From: Desulfovibrionaceae bacterium
GTDB lineage: Bacteria > Desulfobacterota > Desulfovibrionia > Desulfovibrionales > Desulfovibrionaceae
Length of the DNA stretch: 64,000 bases
Reading direction: 5' to 3'
Assembly (NCBI GenBank): GCA_031082225.1
Contig: JAVHLG010000008.1
Span: 9,702-73,701, forward strand
A program made the translations under genes and the position numbers. This document shows, piece after piece, positions 35,101-45,580 of the stretch (position 1 is the stretch's first letter; each line of letters begins with the position of its first letter). The notes below the pieces were generated by a model. The model was not told the origin of the DNA. It saw only the letters and a list, made by a program, of their open reading frames with translations, and did no database searches.

Positions 35101-37603
35101 GTTTGCCCGGCTCCCGGCCTTCGCGCTCCAGACGCTTGAGCCCGGGATAGGACGGATAGGCATGCACGGGCACCCGGGCCAGGGCCGTCACCCCCCGGCC
35201 GCCGCCCTCGCGCACCCGGGCGGTGATGACCGCCGACAGCGCCGCCGGGGGCCGGACGTCTTTGGGCAGTTCGGCCTCGAAGGTCTGCGCGCCGTCCGGA
35301 TCCAGGGATTCGTCGCTCTGGAAAAATTCCGTATCCTCGAAGGAGCGCTCGGGGTCGCCAAAGGAGTAATTTTCAAAGCCCTTGGGGGTAAACGGGGCCT
35401 TGGTCAGCCGGACCCGGGCCTCCACGGGCAGTTCCGAGGCCGGAGCGCCGAACAGGTAGCGGCTTTTGACCGCAAATCCGAGTTTCTCGCCGGGCAGGGC
35501 CATGGCCTGGCCGGGCTCCACGCTGACGCTGATGCGGTCGGGCACGAAGTCCTCGACCTGGAAGCGGTATTCGCCGATCTGCTCCTTGCCCGCCATGAGT
35601 TCGAGGACATAGGGACCGGTGATGAGATAGCCGGGCAGGGGCAGGGAGAAGGAGGCCATGCCTTTGTCGTCGGTCTTGACCACGGTCTCCCCGAGCCTGC
35701 GGCCCTGGGGATCGGTCTGGCGAAGCGTCAGCGGCATGGAGGCCGGGGTTTTGAGGCTCGCGTCGCGGACCATGGCCACGCCGTTTAAGGTTTCCCCGGG
35801 GCGGTAGATGTCGCGTTCGCCGTAAAGGAAGGCGGTGTAGCCGGTCTTGGACAGTATCCGGCCGTCCACGTCCATGCCCGTGGTGTCCGTCTGGAAGGAG
35901 TCGAAAAGCAGGAAGCTGAAGTCGTTGCCCTTTTCCACGGTGATCAGGTAGGGCCGGTTTTTTTCAAGCGTCTCTGCGGACAGGGCGGCCCGGTAAAGCC
36001 CCGAGGCGTCGGTGGTTCCCCGGGCGATCTCCTGGTTCTGGTCGCTTATGATGCGCACCGTGGCGTCTTGGACCGAGGCCAGGGTGGAGAAGGAGGCTGC
36101 AAAGACCAGGATGTCCGCGTTGCCGCGTTTGGCCACGATGCCCAGGTCGGTGATGAGCACGAAGCGTTGGTCGCCCTCATACTGCCCGGGCAGGGTCAGG
36201 GCCACCCGGTACAGGCCGGGGGTCTGCTGGGCGATGTATTTTTCCAGGTTGACGGGGGTGGTGACGGCCTTGTTTTGCGGCCCGGTCAGGGACACCTTCA
36301 CCTTGCGCAGCCGGTCGCCCAGGCTGTGGCTCAGGTATTGGCCGGAAAAGGACGCATCCATGGCCGAGTAGTCGAAATTGAGGAAGGCGAACAGGTTGTT
36401 CAAATAGACCCGGTCGATGATCAGGTCCGCCGTGTCGGTGTTGACGCTTTTCACGGCCAGGTTTTTATAGCCCGAGCGGGACAAGAACATGCCCTGGTCC
36501 TTGAAGACGGCCATGGGATCCAGGTCCGGGACGAAGACCGCCTCCGTCACGTCCTGTTCGAGCCTGGCCCCGTCTGCGGCGGTCAGGCCTTTGCCCAGGG
36601 TCACCTGGTAGTCCCGTCCGGGGACGAAATCGCCGGTGACGATGAGTTCGCCCTCTTCGGAATGGATGCGCCGGGCCACCTCCGGGGTGATGGTCAGGTG
36701 GTCTTCCAGGGCCTTGGCCGTAACCGGCGTGGAAAAGGCGATGCCAAGGACGCTCGATTCGCCCTGGCTGCGGGCGCTTATGGCATTGACCTTGAGCACC
36801 GTGTCCAGGACCACGGGCACGACGGTCCTGACCTCACGCCCCAGGGGCACGCCGCCTTTCTCGGGGACGGTTTCCGGGGAAAGCGTCAGGGTGATGTCCC
36901 GGGCCTGGGTCTTTGCGGCCACGGGGTCGCTGATGAAGGCCAGCTTGCGGCCCGGGGAGCTGTCGGGGATGTAGAAGGCAATAGGATCGCTGTCGCCGCG
37001 CAGGGGGTCGAGGATTTTCAGGTGCTCAAGGAGGGCCTCGGGATCCACGTTGCGGTTAAAGACCGCCTCGCCTTCGATGCGCACCATGCCGGGCGCCTCC
37101 TCGGCGGCGGGCTCCAGGTGGGCCGTCAGGCGGGTCAGTTCGAAGACGCCGTGGGCGGCGGCGAACTTCGTTTCTCCCGTCAGGCGTTGGGGGGCGGCCA
37201 CGATATGGTCCGGCTTGATGGTTATGGCATAGCTTTTGGCCGTGGCGAAGGGTTCGGACGGCTCGAAACGCAGCATGAACGGGTTGATCCAGGTCCATGT
37301 CCCGGACACGGGCGGGGAGATGGAGGCCGGTTCCCTGGCCGGGCGGCTTCCGGCCGTGACCCCGGTCACGGGATGGTCGAAGGCGATGAGCAGGGCCCGG
37401 CCCTGCTCGGCCTCCATGGACACCCCGGCCACGGTCACGTCGTCCGGGGCGGCGGCCGCCGGGGCGGATGTCGCCGCCGGGGGCGGGGTGGACGGACGCA
37501 TGCCCGTCAGGGTCACGAACTGGGCCACGACGATGACGGCCAGGACCACGATGAGCTGGATTTTCCAGTCCTTGTACCACGGAGTGCGTTCGGGCGCGGT
37601 CAT
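32138..37603 (-). CDS. Bacterial alpha-2-macroglobulin family protein with thioester motif
   Basis: 1821 aa, N-terminal TM segment, MG-type domains, thioester GCVEQ in YPHGCVEQTVSKAFPLLYF. Confidence 0.9.
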   Translation of the reverse strand: MTAPERTPWYKDWKIQLIVVLAVIVVAQFVTLTGMRPSTPPPAATSAPAAAAPDDVTVAGVSMEAEQGRALLIAFDHPVTGVTAGSRPAREPASISPPVSGTWTWINPFMLRFEPSEPFATAKSYAITIKPDHIVAAPQRLTGETKFAAAHGVFELTRLTAHLEPAAEEAPGMVRIEGEAVFNRNVDPEALLEHLKILDPLRGDSDPIAFYIPDSSPGRKLAFISDPVAAKTQARDITLTLSPETVPEKGGVPLGREVRTVVPVVLDTVLKVNAISARSQGESSVLGIAFSTPVTAKALEDHLTITPEVARRIHSEEGELIVTGDFVPGRDYQVTLGKGLTAADGARLEQDVTEAVFVPDLDPMAVFKDQGMFLSRSGYKNLAVKSVNTDTADLIIDRVYLNNLFAFLNFDYSAMDASFSGQYLSHSLGDRLRKVKVSLTGPQNKAVTTPVNLEKYIAQQTPGLYRVALTLPGQYEGDQRFVLITDLGIVAKRGNADILVFAASFSTLASVQDATVRIISDQNQEIARGTTDASGLYRAALSAETLEKNRPYLITVEKGNDFSFLLFDSFQTDTTGMDVDGRILSKTGYTAFLYGERDIYRPGETLNGVAMVRDASLKTPASMPLTLRQTDPQGRRLGETVVKTDDKGMASFSLPLPGYLITGPYVLELMAGKEQIGEYRFQVEDFVPDRISVSVEPGQAMALPGEKLGFAVKSRYLFGAPASELPVEARVRLTKAPFTPKGFENYSFGDPERSFEDTEFFQSDESLDPDGAQTFEAELPKDVRPPAALSAVITARVREGGGRGVTALARVPVHAYPSYPGLKRLEREGREPGKPLVLDYVNVSASGEEARAGELKARLFKDDWQTVLRRDPGGSFKYDSVRDSRLLDAKTVAAGASRGTVTFTPPSVGSYRVVLTDTATGAASQVEFFCGGFGYSPWALENPARIELVPDKKEYASGETATFQVRAPFAGRMLVTVENEEVRQAFVMDMPGNTGQIRIPVAPEYMPNAYVTATLVRKAADLSSGSVARAFGAAPLYVDRAEGRLEVIASAPEEMRPGSPLVIDVTTRSGAALTVAAVDEGILQLIAQKTPDPYGEFYAKRQLGVESYDIFSMLLPEVPPLHGKSLAGGGDSLEDLGKFLRSESPASRLVAFWSGVVVADGQGKAQVSFDVPEFRGAVRIMVVAADGKRFGATETSTRVKNPLSVSPSFPRFLSLEETVDIPVAVRNDTPGPGEFAVTLTVTGAASCAAPEKAVSLAPGEEKTLFFPTTTGPGEGMAAFAVTVSGNGEKASASQELFARSPLPARSDIQSGGVEAASATLEEVAAGYVPGTIRRDIFIGRQPLLRFASNLRGLLAYPHGCVEQTVSKAFPLLYFTELAKVLAPDILPGGQPAAMVQAAVKRLMSMQIYDGGFSMWPGGQEAVDWPSVYAAHFLVEARAAGYHADEDSLRRALRFVAGLAKNAASDDQEGQDGGSGAKVSAYALYVLARAGKADIGAMDALRDAGTEALPADARGLLGAAYAAVGNQKAASALLAGPPPTDAVKRQSGGALDSPLRDKALYLAALTDAAPKDSRLPKLAADTARLFAAVRHPSTQEAAFAFVALGKYYAKQAAKKPFSGRLYAGSTLLTDFSSDKPLSLRGIPDAGALRIEMDGGYEPGAAFFCVETRGVPLMSAYRPERAGLEIVREYLDRQGNPLAGDTVPQGTLLVQKTAVRSLSGPVENLVLQNLLPTGVEVENPRLASTEKLPWMTGDDLEADYVDYRGDRVNVFADLPDEKWRSHFSLLRAVTPGTFHVPPPQVEAMYDPSLLASGPLGKITVQVK

Positions 37604-37837
37604 GCGGCCATCCTCGTTTCTTTCGTGTGTTGCAGGTACACCTGCGGATTGCGGACGTCCAGCCGTGCGCGGCGGATGCGCTGAGCCTGCCGGAACGTCA
37701 TGCCCGGCCGGACGCCACGTAACGCCTTCTCTAGCAACAAGGGGCAGGGCGAGGCAAGGCGTGGGGGAAGACCAGACGCACGTGGGGGCCGGGAGGCCGG
37801 GGGGCTTTTGCCCGTGCGGCCTCCCGGGGGGAGGGGA

Positions 37838-38242
37838 TCATCCCCAGAGAAAAAGGCCCGTGGCCTCGTCGAACACCCGGTGTTTTTCCGGTCCCTCGGC
37901 CGTCTGAATGGCCGCCTCGGCAGCGAAGATGCGGCAGCCGGGCATGGCGTGGCCGCCGAAGGCCGCGCCGGTGGCGTCGCTTAGGGTCAGATGCAGGTGC
38001 ACAAAGGGTTGGCCTTCCTTGAGGGACACGCTGCCAAGCCCGGCCAGCACCTCCAGGGGCTTGTCCATCTCGTGGGAGACATAGCGGCGCTCGTCCTGGA
38101 GATAAAAGCCCAGGCTGGCCCGGGTGAGCGCCCCGATGACCGAAACGGAGGCGTGGGTGACGCCCTTTTCGCGACAGATGGCCAAAAGGGCCTCCAGGAG
38201 ATCGGCGTCCTTGGGCAGGCGGAACAGATGCGGCGCGCTCAT
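37838..38242 (-). CDS. PPC/DUF296 domain DNA-binding-like protein
   Basis: THASVSVIGALTRASLGFYLQDE...EVLAGLGSVSLKEGQPFVHLHLTLSDATGAAFGGHAMPGCRIF. Confidence 0.82.
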   Translation of the reverse strand: MSAPHLFRLPKDADLLEALLAICREKGVTHASVSVIGALTRASLGFYLQDERRYVSHEMDKPLEVLAGLGSVSLKEGQPFVHLHLTLSDATGAAFGGHAMPGCRIFAAEAAIQTAEGPEKHRVFDEATGLFLWG

Positions 38243-38244
38243 GG

Positions 38245-39705
38245 TCAGAGGATCCTCCGTTTCAAGAGTTCGGTGCGTTTTTTGAAGAGTTCCTCGAGTT
38301 TGGCCAGATCCTGCTTCTGTTCTTCGGATTTGGCCAGTCCCTTGGCCTTTTTGATCTGGAACTCGGCCTGGCGTTCGTTGTTCGAATAGACGGCGGCATA
38401 GGCCAGATGCAGGTGGGCCCGGAAGATATCCCCGGACTGTCCGAGCATCTGGCCGTAGGCGGTCTGGATCTCCGCGTTGTCAGGGAAATTCATGCGCACC
38501 CGGTTCATGTAGGGCAGGGCCTGGGCGAAATGGCCGGTCTGGGCCAGAAGCCGGGCGTATTCGAAAAGGGCTGTCAGGTCGTTGGGATTTTTCTCCACGG
38601 AGCGCTTGAGATAGTCCTCGGCCAGGGCGTAGCGCCGGGACTTGATCTCGAAGCGTCCGATCTCGCGCAGCCACAGGGGGTCTTCCCCGCCGCAGGCCAT
38701 GGCCTGGTCAAAGCCCGTCCGGGTGGCCGCGATGTCGTGGGTCCGGCCCAGGGCCACGGCCATGCCGAGCTTGTCCAGACAGGTCATCTTGGCCCCCAGG
38801 CCCCGGTAATGGCCGATGGCCTTCTGGGGGTCGTCGTAGCGGGCCCGGATGATGGTCTGGGCGCGCAGAAACGCGGCGTCGTCGTCTTTGCGGTCGCGAA
38901 TGGCCTTGGGCATCTGGTTGATGCGGTCTTTGAGGTAGCCCAGGCGCTCGGTGACGTCGGGGTGGGTGCTTAAATAGGCCGGGATGGTGGCCTGGCCCTT
39001 GAGCCAGCGCATGCGGCGGATGGTTTCGAAGGCCCCGACCATCCCCTGGGGCGGATATCCGGCGGCCACCAGATAGTTCATGCCCACCTGGTCGGCCTCG
39101 CGCTCGTCCTCCCGGCTGTAGCTCAAATAGGTCTGGGCGGCGGCCGCCTGGGAGCCCAGGATAAGCGCACTGCCGGCCTCGGGAGCGCCTGCGGCGGCGC
39201 CCAGGGCGAGGCCCGCCGCCATGCCCACCAGTTGGCCGATGGTCAGGGTGGCCATCTTCTCGTAGCGGCTGGCCAGATGGCGCTGGCTGACGTGGGCCAG
39301 TTCGTGGGCGATGACCGCCGCCACCTCGGACTCGTGATTGAGGTTGAGGATGAGGCCGGTGAAGACGAAGACGTAGCCCGCCGGGGCGGCGAAGGCGTTC
39401 AAGGCGTTGTTCCGGATGACCCCGATGGTCAGGGGGAAGGGCTGGGGCGGCATGGACTTGGCCACCCGGTTGACCATGTCCGTGACGTAGGCCTGGATCT
39501 CGGCATCGTCCACCAGGGGGAGCTGGGAGCGGATCAGGGCGTTGAATTTTTCGCCCAGTTCCCGCTCGTCCTTGAGGGTGAACTCGAACAGTCCGGCATG
39601 GGCCTCGCGGGGAGACGTCGGCCATGCGCCCGGGACGAATCGTCCCGCCGCAAGGCACAGGATGACCGCCGCGATGGCGGCCGTGCGGCGAAGCGGGGTG
39701 CTCAT
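38245..39705 (-). CDS. M48 family metalloprotease with TPR region (BepA-like)
   Basis: Zinc motif AAVIAHELAHVSQRH; SREDEREADQVGMNYL; C-terminal TPR-like repeats. Confidence 0.9.
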   Translation of the reverse strand: MSTPLRRTAAIAAVILCLAAGRFVPGAWPTSPREAHAGLFEFTLKDERELGEKFNALIRSQLPLVDDAEIQAYVTDMVNRVAKSMPPQPFPLTIGVIRNNALNAFAAPAGYVFVFTGLILNLNHESEVAAVIAHELAHVSQRHLASRYEKMATLTIGQLVGMAAGLALGAAAGAPEAGSALILGSQAAAAQTYLSYSREDEREADQVGMNYLVAAGYPPQGMVGAFETIRRMRWLKGQATIPAYLSTHPDVTERLGYLKDRINQMPKAIRDRKDDDAAFLRAQTIIRARYDDPQKAIGHYRGLGAKMTCLDKLGMAVALGRTHDIAATRTGFDQAMACGGEDPLWLREIGRFEIKSRRYALAEDYLKRSVEKNPNDLTALFEYARLLAQTGHFAQALPYMNRVRMNFPDNAEIQTAYGQMLGQSGDIFRAHLHLAYAAVYSNNERQAEFQIKKAKGLAKSEEQKQDLAKLEELFKKRTELLKRRIL

Positions 39706-39780
39706 GTCCTTTCCTTACCGCCGTTGGCGCAAGAAGAAAAGGGCGGCGCGACGGAAAGGCCCGGACGACCCGGACGCCCC

Positions 39781-41028
<1,248 letters not shown>

Positions 41029-41365
41029 TCCTTACTCCGTACCCAGAGGCGTTGTATGGTGCACAGCCGAGGAAAAGAGGGGTTTAGCCTGTAAAATAGT
41101 CCGAATCGATTCCAGCGAAATTTGCGAGGGCTTTTTTGGCGCAACGAAAATGCACAGTCGGCATTCTCTCCGCTATTTGCCAGCGGATGTATAAGCGGAA
41201 TGACGCTCGCGGAAAAATCAAGCTCCAGTCGCTGCTGCCTTCGCGGAAGTGTCAATTCTGTAAAAAAGAACCGGATTTGGAGGGGGCACTGCTTGGCGGC
41301 CCGTGGTGTTACTTATACAATTTGCGGGCACTGTCAAGCGGGATGTGGCCCTTTTGAGGTCATGG

Positions 41366-41992
41366 TCATTCCGCGACCTTGGGTTGCATCACGTCGGCGA
41401 ACAGTTCGCCTATGACCGCCTTGATGTCGTCCTGGGTCTGGTCGAGGGCCAGGCTCAACTCCAGGGTCAACAGCCCCGTGGCCTGTTCCAGCAGGCGGCG
41501 TTCCCCGAACGACAGCTCCTTGTTCTGCCCGATGAGCAGAAGCTCCTTGAGCACGTACGCCACGTCGGAAAGATCCCCGCTTTTGAGCTTCTCGGAATAT
41601 TCCCGGTAGCGGCGGTTCCAGTTTTGCCCGGTGTACCCGGTGAAGTCCGAACGGTCCTTCAGGGATTCGATGATGGCCCGGCCCTGGGCCTCGGTGCACA
41701 AGGACCGCAGGCCGACGTTTCCGGCATTCTGCACCGGAACCATGAGGGTGACGTTGTTGCTCAAGATCCGGACGATAAAAAAATTCGTCGTCGCCCCCCC
41801 GATGTCCCGGGATTCGATACGTTCCACTTTGCCCACACCCTGGGCTGGATAGACAACGAGCTGGTCAACGGAAAACACCGTGGGGCTCCTTTGCGAGTCG
41901 GAAAGAGGAGAGGATGCGTCCAGTGTTTTTCCTGTATAACGCAATGGGCGAAAAGAGTCCATGTCTGATTGAACCGATCCGGCCCCGGTCAC
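41366..41992 (-). CDS. CarD family transcriptional regulator
   Basis: FSVDQLVVYPAQGVGKVERIESRDIGG; likely start downstream of the ORF start. Confidence 0.88.
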   Translation of the reverse strand: MTGAGSVQSDMDSFRPLRYTGKTLDASSPLSDSQRSPTVFSVDQLVVYPAQGVGKVERIESRDIGGATTNFFIVRILSNNVTLMVPVQNAGNVGLRSLCTEAQGRAIIESLKDRSDFTGYTGQNWNRRYREYSEKLKSGDLSDVAYVLKELLLIGQNKELSFGERRLLEQATGLLTLELSLALDQTQDDIKAVIGELFADVMQPKVAE

Positions 41993-42597
41993 GCGGGCTC
42001 CGGCGGCGGGCAGTGGTTGACCTGGCCCGCCTCGCGTTTGGCGGCATCCAGGCCTTCGGCCAAATAAAGCTGCACCAGCCGGGCCGCGTCTTTAGCCACG
42101 CGCAAGGCGATGGCCCGCTCGACATCCGGAAAGCGTTCCAGGACGTATCCCCTGACGTCGCGTCCCGGCCCGGGGCGGCCTATGCCCAGCCGCACGCGCA
42201 CGAAGTCCGGCGTTCCCAGTTCCCGGGTGATGGAGCAAAGGCCCTGGTGCCCGGCATTGCCGCCGCCGCGTTTGATCCGGATGCGGCCCAGGGGCAGGTC
42301 CAGTTCGTCGTGCACCACCACCAGATCCGTGGGGGCGATCTTGTAGTAGCCGCACAGAAAGGAGGCGGCCAGACCGCTTAAATTCATGAACGTCAGGGGT
42401 TTGGCCGCCAGGTGTGGTCCCCGGGCCGGACCGCTGAGAACCAGGTGGGAGAGCTCCACGTCTTTTCGCGTGGACACCCGGGAGGCGTCGCCCAGGGCAA
42501 GCAGGGCGTCAATGGCCCAAAAGCCCAGGTTGTGCCTGGTTGCGGCGTATTGGGGGCCGGGATTGCCCAGTCCCATGATCAGTGATGTGAACGCCAT
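41989..42597 (-). CDS. pth: Peptidyl-tRNA hydrolase
   Basis: IMGLGNPGPQYAATRHNLGFWAID, KPLTFMNLSG, VVVHDELDLPLG, GGNAGHQGL. Confidence 0.96.
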   Translation of the reverse strand: MAFTSLIMGLGNPGPQYAATRHNLGFWAIDALLALGDASRVSTRKDVELSHLVLSGPARGPHLAAKPLTFMNLSGLAASFLCGYYKIAPTDLVVVHDELDLPLGRIRIKRGGGNAGHQGLCSITRELGTPDFVRVRLGIGRPGPGRDVRGYVLERFPDVERAIALRVAKDAARLVQLYLAEGLDAAKREAGQVNHCPPPEPA

Positions 42598-42779
42598 GTC
42601 CTGCGGGGGTTATATGGAATCGAAAACGATGCCCAAAGCGGGTACAGGTGCGCCCGGGAGTTAAACGGCGCGAAAAAAAGTCCGGACGGCAAAAAGAAAA
42701 AAACGGCGCCAGCCGCCTTGCGCGACGCGCCTGACAGGGGGCGGCTCCAGGCGGGCCGCCCCCCGGCATCCAGCGGGAA

Positions 42780-43376
42780 TCAGGACGTGGCCGCGCCCTT
42801 GTCCTCTTCCTCGGTCTCGTAGACCACGCCCACCACGGCGTAGTCGTCGTCGAAAACGGCCTTGACCCCTTCGGGCAGCACCAGGTCGGCCACGGAGATG
42901 TTCTCGTTGGGATCAAGCTGGGTGACGTCGATGGTCACCTGGTCCGGGACGGACAGGGGCAGGCATTCCACCTCGATCATGTCCCGGAAGATTTCGAGCT
43001 TGCCGCCGAGCACCACGCCCTTGGCCTTGCCGGTGACCACCACGGGCACGGACACCCGGATGACCTTGTCCAGGTCCACGCCGTAGAAGTCCACATGGGT
43101 GATGCGGGGCTTGGTGGGGTGGCGCTGCACGTTCCAGATCAGCGACGGCCTGGTCTGGGGGCCGTCCTCGGTCTCGATCACCAGATCGAAGACGTGGGAG
43201 GAGCCGGTCTTTTCCCGCAGTTTCGTCAGGGGCAGCTCGGACACCATGACCGGGATGTTGGTCCCTTTGGAATCATAGAAGATGCCGGGCACAAGGCTTT
43301 CGACGCGCATCCGCCGACAGGCGCCTTTTCCCTTTGCCGAGCGGGGTTTGACCGCGAGCGACAGTTGTTCTTTCAT
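42780..43376 (-). CDS. rplY: 50S ribosomal protein L25 / Ctc
   Basis: KGACRRMRVESLVPGIFYDSKGTNIPV; HVDFYGVDLDKVIRVSVPV; VADLVLPEGVKAV. Confidence 0.93.
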   Translation of the reverse strand: MKEQLSLAVKPRSAKGKGACRRMRVESLVPGIFYDSKGTNIPVMVSELPLTKLREKTGSSHVFDLVIETEDGPQTRPSLIWNVQRHPTKPRITHVDFYGVDLDKVIRVSVPVVVTGKAKGVVLGGKLEIFRDMIEVECLPLSVPDQVTIDVTQLDPNENISVADLVLPEGVKAVFDDDYAVVGVVYETEEEDKGAATS

Positions 43377-43428
43377 GGGGTTCTCCTTTTCGATTCCGGC
43401 GCGGCGTTCGCGCCCGGCATGTGTTTTT

Positions 43429-44373
43429 TTAGGTGAAAAGCACGCTCACCGACGACTCGGTGTGGATGTTGTGAATGGCCTTGGCCAGAAGCCCGGCGAT
43501 GGACAGCACCTTGATCTTGGAACAACACTTGGCCGCATCGCTCAGGGGGATGGTGTTGGTGGTCACGATCTGGGAGAACGGCGAGGCCGTAAGGCGCTCG
43601 ATGGCCGGGCCGGACAGCACGGGATGGGTGGCGCAGGCCATGACCTCGCAGGCGCCGTTTTCGAGCAGCACCTGACCGGCCTGGACGATGGTCCCGGCGG
43701 TGTCGATCATGTCGTCCAAGACCACGCAGACCTTGTCCCGGACGTCGCCGATGACGTGCATGGCCTTGGCCTGGTTGGGGCTGTCGCGGCGCTTGTCGAT
43801 GATGGCCAGCCCGCCCTCCAGGCGCTTGGCGAAGGACCGGGCCCGCTCCACGCCCCCGGCGTCGGGGGAGACGATCATCAGGTTGTCGCTGTGGATGCCC
43901 TTGAAATATTCGGCCATGATCGGCGCGGCATAGAGGTTGTCCACGGGCAGGTTGAAAAAGCCCTGGATCTGTCCGGCGTGCAGGTCGATGGTCAAAAGCC
44001 GGTTCATTCCGGCCACGGTCAAGAAGTCGGCCACCAGCTTGGCGCTGATGGGCGCCCGGGGAAACACCTTGCGATCCTGGCGGGCGTAACCGTAATACGG
44101 CACCACGGCGGTCACCCGGTGGGCGCTGGCCCGTTTCAGGGCGTCCAGCATCAGGCACAGTTCCATCAGAAGGAAATTCACGGGCTTGCAGGTGGACTGG
44201 ATGACGAAGATGTCCGAGCCCCGGACGTTGGCCCCGATCTCCACCCGGATCTCGCCGTCGCTGAAGGTGCTCACCTTGGAGGGCAGAAGGGTGCAGCCCA
44301 GGTGATCGCAGATGGCTTCGGCCAGCGCCGGATTGGACGTGCCGGAGAGGATTTTCAGATCGCCTTGGGCCAT
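43429..44373 (-). CDS. prs: Ribose-phosphate pyrophosphokinase
   Basis: [54 protein letters not shown]. Confidence 0.96.
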   Translation of the reverse strand: MAQGDLKILSGTSNPALAEAICDHLGCTLLPSKVSTFSDGEIRVEIGANVRGSDIFVIQSTCKPVNFLLMELCLMLDALKRASAHRVTAVVPYYGYARQDRKVFPRAPISAKLVADFLTVAGMNRLLTIDLHAGQIQGFFNLPVDNLYAAPIMAEYFKGIHSDNLMIVSPDAGGVERARSFAKRLEGGLAIIDKRRDSPNQAKAMHVIGDVRDKVCVVLDDMIDTAGTIVQAGQVLLENGACEVMACATHPVLSGPAIERLTASPFSQIVTTNTIPLSDAAKCCSKIKVLSIAGLLAKAIHNIHTESSVSVLFT

Positions 44374-44513
44374 GGAGTTTCGCCTCGATAGTGGTGTTCC
44401 GGGGGGCTGCCCTGCGGCGCGCCTGTGACGTCCGCTCCGTCCCGCCATGTCCGGATGCGGCGTTCCCGTGTGCTGTCCGACCCGCTGCGGTCACAGGGGG
44501 GCGGGCATAAAAA

Positions 44514-44589
44514 TGGCTGGGGCGGAAGGATTCGAACCCTCGAATGCGGGGACCAAAACCCCGTGCCTTGCCAGCTTGGCGACGCCCCA
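44514..44589 (-). tRNA. tRNA-Gln (TTG), CCA encoded
   Basis: Minus strand TGGGGCGTCGCCAAGCTGGCAAGGCACGGGGTTTTGGTCCCCGCATTCGAGGGTTCGAATCCTTCCGCCCCAGCCA; cloverleaf folds, anticodon TTG. Confidence 0.96.
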
Positions 44590-44632
44590 GCAGTCCCGGA
44601 CAATCCCGGAAAAAAAGCGCCGCAAAGCGGCG

Positions 44633-45526
44633 TCAGGGAAGAACCAGCCGTCCGTCAACGCCCTGGCGGACAAGCCCGGCTGCGGCCTGGCGGGCCTTTT
44701 CCCGATCCCGGAACAGTCCGAACATGGCGGACCCGCTGCCGCTTAAGGCCGCGCCCGCCGCGCCCAGGGAAAACAGGGTTTCCTTGAGACGCCGCAGACC
44801 CGGCCGGGCCGCGAAAACGACCCGTTCGAAGCTGTTGTACAGTGGCAGCCCGGTCACGCAAAAGGGTCGTATATTTCGCTGAAATGCGCTTGTCAAGAGA
44901 CTTTCCAGGGCAGGGGCCTCGTTTTCGGACTGTTCGTCGTAGGCCCGGTAGGCCCAGGCCGTATTCACCCGCTCCCCGGGACAGACCAGGACCAGGGCGA
45001 ATCCGGAAAGATCGAGAGGAAAGGGGGACAGTTTCTCGCCGATGCCCAGCGCCAGGGCCGGGCCGTCCTGGAGAAAAAAGGGCACGTCCGCTCCCAGGCC
45101 CGCGCCCATGTCGGACAGTTCCCGGGCGGACACGGGATGCGGGGCGCGGTCGTTGAGATGGGCCAGCATGCGTGCGGCGTCGGAACTGGCCCCGCCAAGT
45201 CCCGAGCCGGCCGGGATGCGTTTGTCCAGAAAAACGTCGAGGGCTGGGAAAAAACCTGTTTTTTCGCCGTAGGCCCGGTAGGCCCGGGCCACGAGATTGT
45301 CCGGCCCGTCCAGGGCCGGGTCCGAGCAGGCAAGGCGCAGGCCGCCGTCTCCGGGCAGGGGGCGGATGACCAGTTCGTCCGCCGGGTGGGGCAGGGCCAG
45401 AAACAGGGTCTCCAGATCGTGATAGCCGTCGGGGCGGCGGGAAAGGATGCGCAGATGCAGATTGATCTTGCACGGCGCGACAAGGCGGATCTCCCCGGCG
45501 GGGGCGGTGGGGGGGGGCTTGTTCAT
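44633..45526 (-). CDS. ispE: 4-(cytidine 5'-diphospho)-2-C-methyl-D-erythritol kinase
   Basis: APCKINLHLRILSRRPDGYHDLETLF; IPAGSGLGGASSDAARML (GHMP). Confidence 0.93.
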   Translation of the reverse strand: MNKPPPTAPAGEIRLVAPCKINLHLRILSRRPDGYHDLETLFLALPHPADELVIRPLPGDGGLRLACSDPALDGPDNLVARAYRAYGEKTGFFPALDVFLDKRIPAGSGLGGASSDAARMLAHLNDRAPHPVSARELSDMGAGLGADVPFFLQDGPALALGIGEKLSPFPLDLSGFALVLVCPGERVNTAWAYRAYDEQSENEAPALESLLTSAFQRNIRPFCVTGLPLYNSFERVVFAARPGLRRLKETLFSLGAAGAALSGSGSAMFGLFRDREKARQAAAGLVRQGVDGRLVLP

Positions 45527-45580
45527 GACGGCATGAAAAAACGCGGGACGGGGAAGGCCCCGTCCCGCGTTGCGGTTGTC

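Noticed and set aside
31949-35788. 1279-aa ORF on the plus strand
   Set aside because: It lies antisense to the alpha-2-macroglobulin gene; the translation is low-complexity Gly/His/Arg-rich shadow sequence typical of the complementary strand of a GC-rich gene.
36068-37684. 538-aa plus-strand ORF
   Set aside because: Antisense shadow of the 5' part of the alpha-2-macroglobulin gene.
41312-41337. TTGACA / TATAAG promoter for rho on the minus strand
   Set aside because: Both hexamers look good but the spacer is only 14 nt, too short for a normal sigma-70 promoter; not listed as a feature.
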